From Prado023 sp963798745 (GTDB taxonomy: Bacteria; Actinomycetota; Actinomycetes; S36-B12; CAIYMF01): a stretch of 64,000 nt of DNA. The DNA lies in contig CAWCUF010000007.1 of assembly GCA_963798745.1 (NCBI GenBank), positions 1 to 64,000 of the forward strand, read 5' to 3'. The number at the start of each line of letters is the position of its first letter. Within the stretch, counting starts at the first letter, position 1. This document shows positions 34,010-44,189 of this stretch, piece after piece. The position numbers were made by a program, and so were the translations under genes. The notes below the pieces were generated by a model. The model was not told the DNA's origin. It worked only from the letters and a program-made list of their open reading frames with translations, and did not search any database.

Positions 34010-35236
34010 CTACCTCCGCAGGGACACTGGACTTGAGGTGGTTCCTTGGTAGCCGTGGTCGGCTTTCACCTCGACCCGATAGATGCCCTTGCCGAAGTCC
34101 AGCACTCGCGTCTCGCCTCTGCCGAACGTCCGGTAGGTCTTGGGTAGCGTCCGCCACGACCCGTCGGCGCGCTTGGTCTGAACCGTGAAGTCCCAGAAGC
34201 CACGATCCAGGTTCGGGTCGACGTTCACGTAGAGCTTCGACTGGTGGTGGATGCTCTTCACCCGCACGTCAGCCTGCCTCGAGGTACCGCCGGCAGCAAT
34301 GAACGCCTCGCTGAATGCCGCGGCGATCTTGGTGTGTCCGGCCTTGTTGGGGTGCAAGCAATCGGGACCGCCGACGAAGTCACCGTCGCCAAGGTCCGCC
34401 CCGTAGGTATCGGCCACCGTGGCACCGTACTGCGCGGAGATGATCTCGATCAGGTCGTTGAACCCGACCGGCAGGTCACCCAGGCCGGGCAGCGTCCCGC
34501 CCTCGAGGACCCAGTCGACGAAGGGGCCGGCACTCGGGTTCCCCTGTCCCAGTGCGCAGTAGGGCACCGGGTTGTAGTACGTCATCGTCATGATCTGGGC
34601 GTCCGGACCGGCCGCCGAGCGCAGCTGCGCCAGGATCTGGGAGTAGTTGACCGAGACCAAGTCGAACACCGCCTTGATCGCTGCCGGACACCCACTGGGG
34701 TCCGGCGCCAAGCAAGCGGTGGTGATCGGCCCGAAGGCGTCATTCCCGCCCACCGTGAGGGTGACCACCTCGACGTCGTTGCGGGGGTTCTTGTCCCAGT
34801 TGCGGGCCTTCAGCAGCTTCGTCGCAGCCGGCAGCTGCTCGGCGATCAGCAGCGTTGTCGTCACCCCGGGCTTGGCAGGCTGGCCATCCATGGCCGGCAC
34901 GGCCGAGCGGGCCAGGTTCACCAACTGCAGATGTTTGCAGCCCGGGCGGGTGCCCCCACCCTTGCCGGGCAGGCAGTTCAGAGATGACTTCAGGTCGTCG
35001 CGGAACTGCGCGACGTAGCCGTTGGCCTGCCATCCGGCGACTGTGGCCCAGTAGTCCCCCGACACTTCGGGGGCGGACTGCTGACCATTGGCGATGGAAT
35101 CACCGAGTGCCAGGTAGATCGGCAGCCCCGGGATGACATCGGTGGGCCCCCGATGGGCCGACGCCGATGCACCACCGCCCAGAGCGGTAGCCGCCACAAG
35201 CAGGAACGAGACGAGCAACTTCCAGAGATGAGACAC
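34010..35236 (-). CDS. Secreted SGNH/GDSL hydrolase
   Basis: A 408-residue exported esterase or lipase. The signal peptide (LWKLLVSFLLVAATALGGGA) ends at ASASA. Block I is YLALGDSIANGQ (Ser nucleophile), block III TVGGNDAFG, and block V DCLHPNKAGH supplies Asp and His. After ~residue 320 a beta-rich C-terminal domain (HHQSKLYVNVDPNLDRGFWD) may bind polymer. The GTG at 35236 with GGGGGAAAG upstream gives a clean signal peptide, whereas longer starts do not. It probably removes acyl or acetyl groups from wall or exopolysaccharide, which fits the neighbouring glycosyltransferase remnant and Stealth genes. Confidence 0.87.
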   Translation of the reverse strand: MSHLWKLLVSFLLVAATALGGGASASAHRGPTDVIPGLPIYLALGDSIANGQQSAPEVSGDYWATVAGWQANGYVAQFRDDLKSSLNCLPGKGGGTRPGCKHLQLVNLARSAVPAMDGQPAKPGVTTTLLIAEQLPAATKLLKARNWDKNPRNDVEVVTLTVGGNDAFGPITTACLAPDPSGCPAAIKAVFDLVSVNYSQILAQLRSAAGPDAQIMTMTYYNPVPYCALGQGNPSAGPFVDWVLEGGTLPGLGDLPVGFNDLIEIISAQYGATVADTYGADLGDGDFVGGPDCLHPNKAGHTKIAAAFSEAFIAAGGTSRQADVRVKSIHHQSKLYVNVDPNLDRGFWDFTVQTKRADGSWRTLPKTYRTFGRGETRVLDFGKGIYRVEVKADHGYQGTTSSPVSLRR

Positions 35237-35498
35237 GTTCTTTCCCCCATTCCTGGCCCGGGCCGCAGGCCAATTCGGACCGCCACGGTCCAGCCGTCGA
35301 TCTTCATTGGACACCCCCACGCTTAACCGTTCCGCAGCCCCGTGGGAAGGGCCGAAGGTCCCGCCGTCAGCGCGATATCGCCGGCTCGGGCGATGGCCAA
35401 CGGGAACTTCATCTGCCCGTCATGGGCACTCCGCGGTCCGTGGTGTGTGACTTGTCTCAGGGGGTCTTCGCGTCGGGCCATCTCAGCCAAGGGTCGCC

Positions 35499-36247
35499 TT
35501 ACACCGCCGCCGACAGCCCGAGGTCCAGGGCCAGCCAGCCAGCGCCGGTGGGCGAACCAGACGAGCGTCCGCATCGGAGGCCTATGCGCCAGATTATCCA
35601 GTCGATCACCGGCCAGGTGAAGACCGCCATCTTCCGGACCTCGAAGCTCCACCCGGTCACGAATCCACATGCGATCAGTAGGGCTGGAACCCGCCACGAC
35701 CAGCCCGAGCCCACGGCTTCCGCGCGGCGTGCCGCATCCTCGGCCAACGTCGCCAACAGGATCGCCAGACCAACCAGGGCTGTCGCGGTGATGTCCGGGT
35801 ATCCGCGGCTGAGGTGCACGAACACGAAGGGCGGCGCCAGCGCCAGGAGCGCGCCGAGAACCCCGGCCGTCCGTGCGACGTTGCGGGTACCGAGCAGGTA
35901 CATCACCCCCGCCAGCACGCCGGTGCTCAGAATCGGCACGGCGTAGTAGCTGGCGTCGCGTCACCCCAGAGCTTGGTGAAAGGGACGATCAGAAGGACGT
36001 AGCCCCAGCGAGTGTCGGCGTCTGGTCGCCAGGTGCCCTCCGGGAACGCCAGCGCATCCTGGACATGGTGCCACGGATCGACGGGCACAAGCGCCGAGCG
36101 GAAGAAGAGGCACGTAGCGATAGCGAGGAGGGCCATCAGACCCGCCCAGGCGAGATCAGCACCTACGATCTCGCGACCCGGGGGCCCAGGTCGACTCGGG
36201 TGCGCCCTCGCTGGCCGGCTGCCAGGCAGCTTCCTGCGGTGGCTCAC
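35499..36247 (-). pseudogene. Polytopic glycosyltransferase (GT39/ArnT-like) remnant, frameshifted
   Basis: The leftward N-terminal part has one membrane helix (ADLAWAGLMALLAIATCLFF), then a loop with DPWHHVQDALAFPEG and TRWGYVLLIVPFTKLWGDA. This is typical of dolichyl-phosphate-mannose-type glycosyltransferases. At about 35940 a one-base shift moves the match to SYYAVPILSTGVLAGVMYLL and further helices (FVFVHLSRGYPDITATALVG). The frame stops at 35499, leaving ~250 of an expected ~500 residues. Frameshift plus truncation indicate a dead gene. Confidence 0.65.
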
Positions 36248-36496
36248 CGGGCGTCAGTGCGCTCACCTCTCCCCCTCCCCCGGGTCCTCGCGGTACTCGG
36301 ATCAGACCCATGCCAGGGATGACGTCGGTGTTCGCTACCGGCGGTGCCAGGCCACACGACACGCGCGCTTCGCAGCACTGGGCGCGTAGTCTGAGAGGTG
36401 GGAGATGGCAGCATGAGTTGGCCTCCGACAAGCAAGACCTGTCGAACCCGATCGCATGCTCCCGCCGGTTTCCTGTCTGGATGAGATCGACGGGGG

Positions 36497-37585
36497 GTGG
36501 GATCGGTGGACCGAACAACCGCTCTGGTTGCGACGTCCGAGGCGCGTGCCCGCGAGGCCGCCGAGCCGGTCAAACGTCGGGTTCGGGGCCATGGCCAGGA
36601 CATCCTCTCGGCGGGGCGGCGGGCGCGGGCGCGCGAGTCCCCACCCGACGCGGAGATCGACGCGGTGATCACGTGGGTGGATGACCGCGACCCGACCTGG
36701 CACGAGCAGCACGACCGGGTGTTCGGGGCCTCACAGGCACCCGACTCCCCACGAGCAGCAGACGTCACGGCCCGGTTCCGCAGTCTGGGTGAACTGCGCT
36801 ACGCGCTGCGCGGGATCGACCGGAACATGCCATGGGTCCGCGAGGTCGTGCTCGTCACCTCGGGGCAACCGCCTCCCGACTGGCTGGACACCCGGGCCCT
36901 GCGGGTGGTGACCCACCGCGAGTTCATGCAGCGGAGCGCGCTGCCGAACTTCAACTCCCATGCGATCGAAGCCGCCATCTGGCGGATCGACGGATTGGCC
37001 GAGCACTTCGTCTACTTCAACGATGACGTCCTGGTCCTCCGGCCTGTGCGACCCAACGACCTCTTCACCCCGGACGGCCGTCCTCGGGTATGCCTGACCC
37101 GGCTGCCGGTGGCCCCGGGGTTACCGACTCTCGACGATTCGGCGGCCGTCAACGGTGCGCGCAATGCCCGTGACCTACTCGCTGGCGCGGGTCTCGGGCA
37201 GGCAACCCGCATGGTCGCCCATACGCCGAACCCCCAGCGCCGAAGCCTCCACGCCGAGATCGCGTCGCGGTTCCCACGCGAGCTCGACGCCACGGAACGG
37301 ACGCCTGTGCGCTCATGCCCGGATCTGGCCCCGGTCTTCCTGCACACGTGGTACGCGCTGCTGACTGGACGCGCCGAGGAGGTCCAGATGACCAGCCGGT
37401 ATGTCGAACTCTGCGAGCAGGGTGGTCTGCGCGACCTCAATGTCCAGGTGCGTCGCCGGGACATCGACTACCTCTGCCCGAACCTGGCCGCCGATCCGGT
37501 CATCGCTTGGCCGGAGCTGGCCGAAGGGGTTCAGCGCTCGTTGGAGCGAGCCCTCCCGGGCCCGTCACGGTTCGAGAAGGCCTGA
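36497..37585 (+). CDS. Stealth family sugar-phosphate transferase
   Basis: A 362-residue member of the Stealth family, enzymes that move hexose-1-phosphate onto capsule or wall glycans. Conserved region 1 is IDAVITWVDDRDPTWHEQH. Region 2 is FRSLGELRYALRGIDRNMPW, then LPNFNSHAIEAAIW and FVYFNDDVLVLRPV. A region-3/4-like C-terminal part follows (RDIDYLCPNLAADP). The GTG at 36497 or 36506 could be the start; the G-rich ribosome site at 36492 spaces better for 36506. The C-terminal portion is somewhat divergent from classical members. It is followed by a decayed second Stealth gene. Cytoplasmic. Confidence 0.85.
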   Translation: MGSVDRTTALVATSEARAREAAEPVKRRVRGHGQDILSAGRRARARESPPDAEIDAVITWVDDRDPTWHEQHDRVFGASQAPDSPRAADVTARFRSLGELRYALRGIDRNMPWVREVVLVTSGQPPPDWLDTRALRVVTHREFMQRSALPNFNSHAIEAAIWRIDGLAEHFVYFNDDVLVLRPVRPNDLFTPDGRPRVCLTRLPVAPGLPTLDDSAAVNGARNARDLLAGAGLGQATRMVAHTPNPQRRSLHAEIASRFPRELDATERTPVRSCPDLAPVFLHTWYALLTGRAEEVQMTSRYVELCEQGGLRDLNVQVRRRDIDYLCPNLAADPVIAWPELAEGVQRSLERALPGPSRFEKA

Positions 37586-37638
37586 CCGCACGCGTCAACG
37601 ACGACCGTTGTCGTCACCTCCAACCATGCTCACACGGC

Positions 37639-39008
37639 ATGGGGAGCGCAGGCGGAGGAGCCCGAGCCCGACGCTTCCCGATGCTCGCCCGGCTCGGGAT
37701 CCAGCGTCGCGAGGTCGCCGCACCCTTGGACCTGCCGAACCACGCGCAAGCCCGGAGTCTGGAACACGCGGCCGTGGAGGCCGACCTCTCGAGCCTGAAC
37801 AGGGTTGGGCTCACCTTCTGGTTCATCCCCGTTCCCGAGCCGGGCAACATCCGGATCGGCATCCCGGCGAAGGTCAAGCGGACTTCCTCGATGCCCTGGT
37901 CCAAAGGGGCGGCGACCTGGTGCTCAGTTGGCGGGCCGTCGCCGGCTTCGGTTCGACCTCAGCAGTCGCAGCAGCGGCCATCGCGAGCGACGGCCCCGAG
38001 GCCGTGTGGATCCACCACGAGCCACGCGTGGCCAGTAGTCGTGACGCCGTGGACGCCGCCCGGGCGGTTCAGGTCGAGTTCTGGACGGCGAACGGCTCGG
38101 GTGGACATGAAGCGCCGCTGGGCAACCCGTACACCGGCGCGCTGCGCATTTCTGAGCCGCAGGTCACCGTGCGCGCCCGCACTGGTCACGAGCTTCCCAC
38201 GTTCGAGACCTTCGGCACCCCAGACATCCGCGAGGTCCACTACCCCATCGATGCCGTCTACCTGTGGGTCGACGATGCCGACCCGAGGTGGCGTGCGCGT
38301 CGCGACCTCATGGTGGCCGCGCTGGGGGCGGCCGCCGGGCACACGGAATCGCTGGGCGATGCCCGATTCCGTCAGCACGACGAGTTGCGGTACTCCCTTC
38401 GATCGTTGAGCCAGTTCGCGCCCTGGATCCGGCATGTGTTCCTGGTGACCGACCAGCAACGCCCGCCCTGGCTCAACGAGGACTGCCCGCGGATCTCGGT
38501 CGTCGATCACCGGGACCTGTTCGGTGGGCGTGGTCGGCTGCCGACCTACAACTCCCATGCCCTCTCGGCGATGCTGGCGCACGTCCCCGGGTGCTCGGAG
38601 CACTTCCTGTACCTCAACGACGACGTCTTCTTCGGTCGGCGCACAGGGGCCGAGCTGTGGTTCGACGGCAACGGCCAGACCCGGTTCCACAGCACCATGA
38701 CCACCACGGACGCTACCGACCTGAGCGACGACTCCCCCCTGGCAGGCGCCCGCCATCACACCCTGCGCGTGGTGAAGGACCTCACGGGCCGGGTCCGGCG
38801 CCGGAACCTCATGCATGGTCCCCACGCGTTCTCCCGCACGTTGCTTCTCGATCTCGAGGCGAGGTTGGACTCGGCCCTGGCAGCTCGGCGGGCCGACACC
38901 TTCTGCATCAATGACGGGGAGGGCCCGGTCTCTGGCTGGCAGCGGACCCAGGTCGTGGCGAGCTTCCTCGAGGCCTACTTCCCCACGCCCTCGGAGTTCG
39001 AGGTCTGA
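37639..39008 (+). pseudogene. Second Stealth family gene with N-terminal frameshift
   Basis: The 5' part reads in one frame (RFPMLARLGIQRREVAAPLD; VGLTFWFIPVPEPGNIRIGI; PAKVK). From about 37875 it continues in another (ADFLDALVQRGGDLVLSW). The remainder is a complete Stealth core: IDAVYLWVDDADPRWRARRD (region 1), FRQHDELRYSLRSLSQFAPW and LPTYNSHALSAML with FLYLNDDVFFG (region 2), RHHTLRVVKDLTGR and LMHGPHAFSR (region 3), ADTFCINDGEG (region 4). A single indel therefore separates the N-terminal accessory domain from an otherwise intact enzyme. A sequencing error or internal restart is possible. Confidence 0.7.
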
Positions 39009-39172
39009 GCACTCAGGAGTTGGGCGTTCTCGTGTGCGTACCTCTCGCGCAGTTCCTCCTTGCTCGCCGGGCTCAGCAGGACCGGGCGAGGACCGGTCGT
39101 GTTGTTGAAGTTCGCCTGCAGGAACTTGCGGACCACTGCTCGTTGGTCCTTGGCCACCAGTGGATTCATCAC
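39008..39172 (-). pseudogene. Unidentified C-terminal gene fragment
   Basis: A leftward frame ending PASKEELRERYAHENAQLLS resembles the extreme C-terminus of sulfotransferase or glycosyltransferase-type proteins (LREHYAPDNARL motif), but the match is short. It lies between two Stealth fragments. It is likely a relic of a third gene in the surface-polymer cluster. Confidence 0.35.
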
Positions 39173-39261
39173 CAGGGCCAGGTCCAGGCCCTGCTGGGAG
39201 ACCGAGGTGTTGCGTGCGGTACCGCTACTACAACCTGGGCCTACCAGAGACCCAACCGCTG

Positions 39262-39405
39262 ATGGCTGCGGACCTGTCGTTCCGCTGGGCGGACACGTTC
39301 TGCATCAACAACGCCGAAGGCCCCGTGCCCCCTGCCGACCGCGGGCCGATCATCCGCACCTTCCTCGACGCCTACTTCCCGAACCCCTCGGAATTCGAAG
39401 TCTGA
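39262..39405 (+). pseudogene. Third Stealth gene, C-terminal region-4 remnant
   Basis: The translation RWADTFCINNAEGPVPPADR followed by GPIIRTFLDAYFPNPSEFEV closely repeats the end of the previous gene (ADTFCINDGEG ... FLEAYFPTPSEFEV). Only about 45 residues of conserved region 4 and the tail survive. This records a former tandem array of Stealth genes. Confidence 0.7.
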
Positions 39406-39985
39406 GGAGCCGAGTCGACCTCGGGTCTCCTGGCCATCTGAGTGGCTCGACGTCCGCCTCGCAGGGCGTTGCGAAACATCTCGGACACGTCGTCCCCTCG
39501 TCTGCGTGTGCGGCGTGGGCTCGGGGGGATCTTCCTGAGGCCTCCACACCGAGCTCGCGAGACGTCTGGGCAGGCAGTCCCCGGGTAGGACCTTGGTCCC
39601 TCGCGAACCCGCAGGTCCGGCGGGACACTGCAATCGAAGGCGCGAGAAGTAGGGGGCCAACATGTACTCGCTCACTTCGTTCGCAGTCCGGGCACCCCTC
39701 GTGGTCGGGGGGTTCACTCCCATGGTCTCGATACCTGAGGCGATGCCGAGCGACATGCCCGCCGTGGAGTGCGGCTACAACGCCGAGGATGGCGGGGTCG
39801 TGGTCATCCCCGGGTCGTCGGGCGGAGTTGTTCCCACGTCGAGCAGGTCGTGGCATCAAGACAGCCCGGGCATCCGTGGCGCCGCGGAATCAAACGGCCG
39901 CGTCGACGGGGCGTTGGAAGGCACCTTCGGCGCCAGCGTAGGAGCACCCTGACCTGACGACACCCCGAGGCTGACAGGCACGAGC
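39406..39985. other. Spacer with doubtful small open frame
   Basis: About 580 bases between the Stealth remnant and the acyltransferase. A 96-residue frame at 39662-39952 has an ATG preceded by GGGGG, but its Gly/Ser-rich product matches nothing known and I do not call it a gene. No repeat or RNA was recognised. Confidence 0.35.
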
Positions 39986-41416
39986 GTGGGGGCAGAACTG
40001 GCGGATCGCGACCGGTTCGTGGATCTGCTGCGCGGTGGGAGCATCACGGCCGTGGTGGTGGGCCATTGGCTCGTCGCGGACCTCACCTGGCTGGGCGGGC
40101 GGATCGAGCAGGACAGCGCGCTGGCCGCGGTGCCGCAGATGTGGCCCCTGACCTGGGTGCTCGCGGTGATCCCGCTGTTCTTCTTCATCGGGGGGTTCTC
40201 GAACCGACACAGCTGGGAGGGGGTGCTGCGTCGGGGGCAGGGCTATGCGGCATTCCTGGATCGCCGGGTCCACCGGGTCCTGGTCCCCACGGGCCTGTAC
40301 CTGGTCGTCGTGAGCACGGTGGGCTTGGTGATCGACCAGCTCGGGGGGCTCGGGATCCGGGCGATCGGGGGCCTGTTCCTGCAGCCGCTGTGGTTCCTGG
40401 GTGTGTTCCTGTGGATCGCGGCTCTGGCGCCGCTGACCGTGCGGGCCCACGAGCGCTTCCGGTGGTGGACCGTCGGCGCCCTCGTGCTCCTCGTGGCCCT
40501 GGGTGACCTTGGTCGGATCGTCCTGGACGTGCCGGTGATGGGATACGCGAACGTACTCACCGTCTGGTTGCTCATGCACCAACTGGGCTACTTCTACGCC
40601 GAGGGGGCCTTGACCCGGCCTTGGCTGATGGCGGTGGGCGGATGGGCAGCCACGGTAGCGCTCGTGAGCCTGCCGGCCTATCCCGCCACCATGGTCGGTG
40701 TTCCCGGCGGGGAGGCCGGCAACATGCATCCACCCACCCTGGCGATGACGACCTTGGGGTTCGCCATGATCGGGACCGCGCTGGTGCTGCGTGCTCGCCT
40801 GACACCCTGGTTGCACCGCCCCCACGTGTGGCGCGCAGTGGTGATGGTGAACCTGTTCATGATCACCCTGTACCTGTGGCACCAGCCCGCGCTCGCACTC
40901 GCCGCTCGGATCGCCCTACCGCTGGGCTACCCGCACCCGGACCCGGGAAGCATCGCCTGGTGGCTGGTACACATCCTGTGGCTGGTCCTCCCGGCGGCGG
41001 TGCTTGCGGTGATCGTGGCACTGGTCGGTCGCGCCGAGCAGGTCCGCCCGCCCGCGCCGGCACCGCCGGGGAGCATGACCGCGCGGGCGGCTGCGGTTGC
41101 CGTCTGCCTCCTGGGCCTGGGGCTGCTCGCACTGGCCGGATCCTCGGCGACTGAACCCTTCGCCCGCGGGCAGTCGCTGGGCCCGGTCGTCGCCTCGCCC
41201 CTGATCGGGCTCGCGGCGGTCGCGGTCTCCGCCGGGGTGCTCCACGGTGTGCGGGCGGGCCAGGCCGGGGCCCGATGGGCCCTGGTCGCAGGCGCGGCTG
41301 TCCTGGGGGCCCTCGGCGTTGCGGCGTCCGCCCCGGTCCTGGTGGTGGCCGCCGCGGCCATGCTGCTGGCAGCAGCGCTGCCCGAGCGCGACAGGTCGCC
41401 GGTCCCAGATCGCTGA
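39986..41416 (+). CDS. Acyltransferase 3 family membrane protein
   Basis: A 476-residue integral membrane acyltransferase with about 12 helices. The start RDRFVDLLRGGSITAVVVGH has the conserved Arg and the catalytic-type His of the family. Helices continue (LTWVLAVIPLFFFIGGFSNR; VNLFMITLYLWHQPALALAA) to ~370, followed by an extra C-terminal cluster of four helices. The family O-acylates extracellular glycans or lipids. Start GTG at 39986 has only a weak ribosome site. A truncated paralogue at 31390 follows the giant DUF2510 gene, hinting that both belong to one surface-modification system. Confidence 0.85.
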   Translation: MGAELADRDRFVDLLRGGSITAVVVGHWLVADLTWLGGRIEQDSALAAVPQMWPLTWVLAVIPLFFFIGGFSNRHSWEGVLRRGQGYAAFLDRRVHRVLVPTGLYLVVVSTVGLVIDQLGGLGIRAIGGLFLQPLWFLGVFLWIAALAPLTVRAHERFRWWTVGALVLLVALGDLGRIVLDVPVMGYANVLTVWLLMHQLGYFYAEGALTRPWLMAVGGWAATVALVSLPAYPATMVGVPGGEAGNMHPPTLAMTTLGFAMIGTALVLRARLTPWLHRPHVWRAVVMVNLFMITLYLWHQPALALAARIALPLGYPHPDPGSIAWWLVHILWLVLPAAVLAVIVALVGRAEQVRPPAPAPPGSMTARAAAVAVCLLGLGLLALAGSSATEPFARGQSLGPVVASPLIGLAAVAVSAGVLHGVRAGQAGARWALVAGAAVLGALGVAASAPVLVVAAAAMLLAAALPERDRSPVPDR

Positions 41417-41523
41417 GGGGCCCGACCCCGGCCGGGACCTTCCCCCATCGTGCCCCGTGACCCTCCGTCGGCCGACATCGAGGTCGGGACGTTCGGCACT
41501 GGTACTGCCCGCCCCGTAGCCGT

Positions 41524-42792
41524 ATGGCTGAAGGTGTGAGGACACAACCTGAGAACAGGAAGTCCGGTACAAGTACCTCTACTGAACCCCCGAGCAGCAG
41601 TATGTCACCGACCCGCCGCCGGCGTTGGCCGTGGGTGCTCCTGGTAGCCGTGGTTGCCCTGGTGATGGTCTTCTACGTGGGGGGTGGGTACTACTTCTCC
41701 AGCGTGGTCAGCAACGACGTCTTCGAGGTGAGCCCAGGCGTCCCGGCCACGACCCAGACCGGGACGCTCGGCGAGGTGACCCCCTCGGCCGGAGGGGCTC
41801 AGGGGACGGTGGTCATGACTCTCGATGAGGGCTCAGCATCGCCGGACCGGTATGCCAACGCGACCGTCGGGATCAGGGTCGGTGACACCTTGATCGTCGC
41901 CGGGCCTGCGAGTTCGTCGCAGGGGGCCACGGTCACCCGACCGATCCTCGACCTCGTCGGTGAGGTTCCCAGCGCCGGAGCGTCCGCGGGAGTGAACCGC
42001 GACGTCTGGACCAGCCCCGAGCAGCTCGGCCTTGAGTACACCGAGGTGACGATCGAGAGCCAAGGCACGCAGTACCCGGCCTGGGTCATCCCCGGAACAT
42101 CGACCACGTGGGCGGTTCTCATCCACGGCAAGGGCGGCTACCCGGCAGAGATGCTGCGCATGGCGACCATCCTCAACGGACGCGGCGTGAACTGCCTGCT
42201 CATCACCTACGTCAACGACCCCGGTGTGCCGGCATCCCCCGACGGTCGCTACGGGTACGGCACGATCGAGGTCCCCCAGGTGGAGGCCGCGGTCGCCTAT
42301 GCCCTGGCGCAGGGGGCGCAGAAGATCATCCTCGGCGGCGTGAGCCACGGAGCAGCCGTGACTCTGGGCTTCCTCACCTCCAGCCCGCAGGCCGCCGACG
42401 TCGACGCCGTGATCCTGGACTCCCCGCCGGCAGACCTTGCCGGCAACGTCGACGCGCTCGGTGATGCCCGCAGCCTCCCGGTGGTGGGCGTGCCGATCCC
42501 CGAGTCCCTGGAGTCGATGGCCCTGCTGATGACGCAGTGGCGGTTGGGCATCGACTTCGACGACTACGACTACATCACCCGGGCCGACCAAGTCACAGCA
42601 CCCACCCTGATCTACCAGGGCGGCAAGGACACCACCGTCGACCCGTCCATCGCCCAGGGACTGGCCGACGCACTGGGGCCCACCGCCACGAAGGTGGACC
42701 AGCCTGATGCCCAGCACGTGGGCAGTTGGAACGTCGACCCGCAGGCCTACGCCGCAGCGATGCAGGACTTCCTGACCAACGCTGGGCTGTAG
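41524..42792 (+). CDS. Membrane-anchored alpha/beta hydrolase
   Basis: A 422-residue protein: a Ser/Thr/Arg-rich cytoplasmic start, one membrane anchor (PWVLLVAVVALVMVFYVGGG at ~36-55), and an extracytoplasmic hydrolase. WAVLIHGKGGYPAEMLR is the oxyanion loop, GGVSHGAAV contains the nucleophile Ser, GGKDTTVDPS the acid, and DAQHVGSW the His. This is the BAAT/dipeptidyl-peptidase-like group of outward-facing hydrolases. It may act on lipid or polymer esters at the surface. The DUF2510 gene follows after 16 bases, so the two are likely co-transcribed. Confidence 0.85.
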   Translation: MAEGVRTQPENRKSGTSTSTEPPSSSMSPTRRRRWPWVLLVAVVALVMVFYVGGGYYFSSVVSNDVFEVSPGVPATTQTGTLGEVTPSAGGAQGTVVMTLDEGSASPDRYANATVGIRVGDTLIVAGPASSSQGATVTRPILDLVGEVPSAGASAGVNRDVWTSPEQLGLEYTEVTIESQGTQYPAWVIPGTSTTWAVLIHGKGGYPAEMLRMATILNGRGVNCLLITYVNDPGVPASPDGRYGYGTIEVPQVEAAVAYALAQGAQKIILGGVSHGAAVTLGFLTSSPQAADVDAVILDSPPADLAGNVDALGDARSLPVVGVPIPESLESMALLMTQWRLGIDFDDYDYITRADQVTAPTLIYQGGKDTTVDPSIAQGLADALGPTATKVDQPDAQHVGSWNVDPQAYAAAMQDFLTNAGL

Positions 42793-42808
42793 CGCCGAGG
42801 ACGTTCTG

Positions 42809-43723
42809 ATGACCAGGACTGAGGACACTCGGGAATCGGCAGACCACGAGGTCCTGGCTCCGCCCGGCTGGTACCCGAACCCGATGGATGCGTCCCAGGC
42901 GCTCTGGTGGGACGGCGAGCACTGGGGCGATACCTCCACGGCGGCGCAGGCCCCGGGCTGGTGGCTGGCCAACGAGGGGCGCTACTACCCGCCCGAGCAA
43001 CCGAGCAGCTTGCACCCGGGGCCGGCCCCCATCGAGCCGCCGGCACCTGCCAGGCGCCCCCGCGCTCCTTGGTGGTTGTGGGTGATCGTGGCACTCGGCT
43101 GTGGGCTGATCCCGGGCCTCCTCGTCTACGCCATGAGCTTGGCCACCGTCATCACGAGCAACGAACTGATCTATGAGGAGGACTTCAGCAGCGGGGCCGG
43201 TCAGTTCGACGTCTGGGAAGAGCCCGAGGGAAGCGCATCAGTCGTGGACGGCGAGTACGTGATGACCAACCGAAACCTGGGCAAGTCGCTGACGGTCGGG
43301 GTCACGTCGATCTGGGCCGCCAAGCGAGTCCGTATTGACGCCGACATGGAACTCACTGAGGCGGGGGAACAAGGCGGGTTCGGGCTCTATCTGGCTCGCA
43401 CCGACGTGCAGAACTACGTCTTCGCCCTGGTTCCGGGGGCTGGAGCGTGGATCACCGGCCCCGAATTGGAGTGCGAGGGGCCGTCTACGTTGGCCAACGT
43501 CCGCGGCGGTGATATCGCACTGAGCGGCGAGCAGGAAGGGGTTCAGGGCAGCGGCATCACCTTGACCGGCTACCTGGACGGTCGAGCCGTCATCACGTGT
43601 GTCGATGAGCGATTCGACACTCAGGCAGCAGGCGCATTCGCAGGGGCTGGCCTATGGCTACGAGCCGAGGAAGCACCAGCCACCGCGCAGGTCGACGACG
43701 TCACCGTCACGTCCCACAGGTAG
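42809..43723 (+). CDS. DUF2510 protein with extracellular beta-sandwich domain
   Basis: A 304-residue protein. The N-terminus contains a DUF2510 module (PPGWYPNPMDASQALWWDGE) and a second, shorter aromatic motif (PGWWLANEGRYYPPEQ) like those repeated in actinobacterial membrane proteins. A Pro-rich linker leads to one membrane helix (WWLWVIVALGCGLIPGLLVY). The outer part (from ~125, LIYEEDFSSGAGQFDVWEEP) has the pattern of a laminin-G or concanavalin-like beta sandwich, often a glycan-binding fold. Two Cys may pair. It is downstream of and probably co-expressed with the membrane hydrolase. Confidence 0.78.
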   Translation: MTRTEDTRESADHEVLAPPGWYPNPMDASQALWWDGEHWGDTSTAAQAPGWWLANEGRYYPPEQPSSLHPGPAPIEPPAPARRPRAPWWLWVIVALGCGLIPGLLVYAMSLATVITSNELIYEEDFSSGAGQFDVWEEPEGSASVVDGEYVMTNRNLGKSLTVGVTSIWAAKRVRIDADMELTEAGEQGGFGLYLARTDVQNYVFALVPGAGAWITGPELECEGPSTLANVRGGDIALSGEQEGVQGSGITLTGYLDGRAVITCVDERFDTQAAGAFAGAGLWLRAEEAPATAQVDDVTVTSHR

Positions 43724-44189
43724 GTCCAGGGCAGGACCAGGGGCAGACATAGCCTCGGCATGTGCCCGCCAGCAGCCAGCCATCGATGACGTCGAGCCCC
43801 TACTCCTGGACTTGCGCGAGGTGGTCAGATCGAGTCTGGATCACCCCCCCACCCCGACGCAGCCCAGTCTGCTGAACGGCGTCACCAGCCTGTCGGGCAG
43901 GGACGCCCCTTCTGGGCTGCAAAGGGCGTCTTGGGGCCTCCGCATTGGGAAGCCCTCGACCAGGTCCACGCGGAGCAGTTGGTTCAGAAGTGGGCGGGGA
44001 GTGCGACTAGCGACGCCCCCCGTGAGCACCTTCCTGATCCAGTGACCGGCCCCAGCGACGCTCTGGGGCAACTGCTCCTCACGAGACTGGGTCACGATGA
44101 CCGACCCGTTGACGCTTGGCCCGTTGAGGTCGGCATGATTCTGGGGGTTGGTCGACGCTGGCTGTCCATCTCGTGGAAGGGACAGCGTC
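43724..44189. other. Spacer at the border of the accessory region
   Basis: No gene is supported. A short plus-strand translation (QQPAIDDVEPLLLDLREVVR) looks protein-like but has no start and no recognised family. This stretch marks the transition to the remnant-rich region. Confidence 0.35.

Noticed and set aside
39662..39952. Small open frame with ATG after GGGGG
   Set aside because: Product has no known relative or clear structure. The G-run alone is weak evidence in 70% GC DNA.
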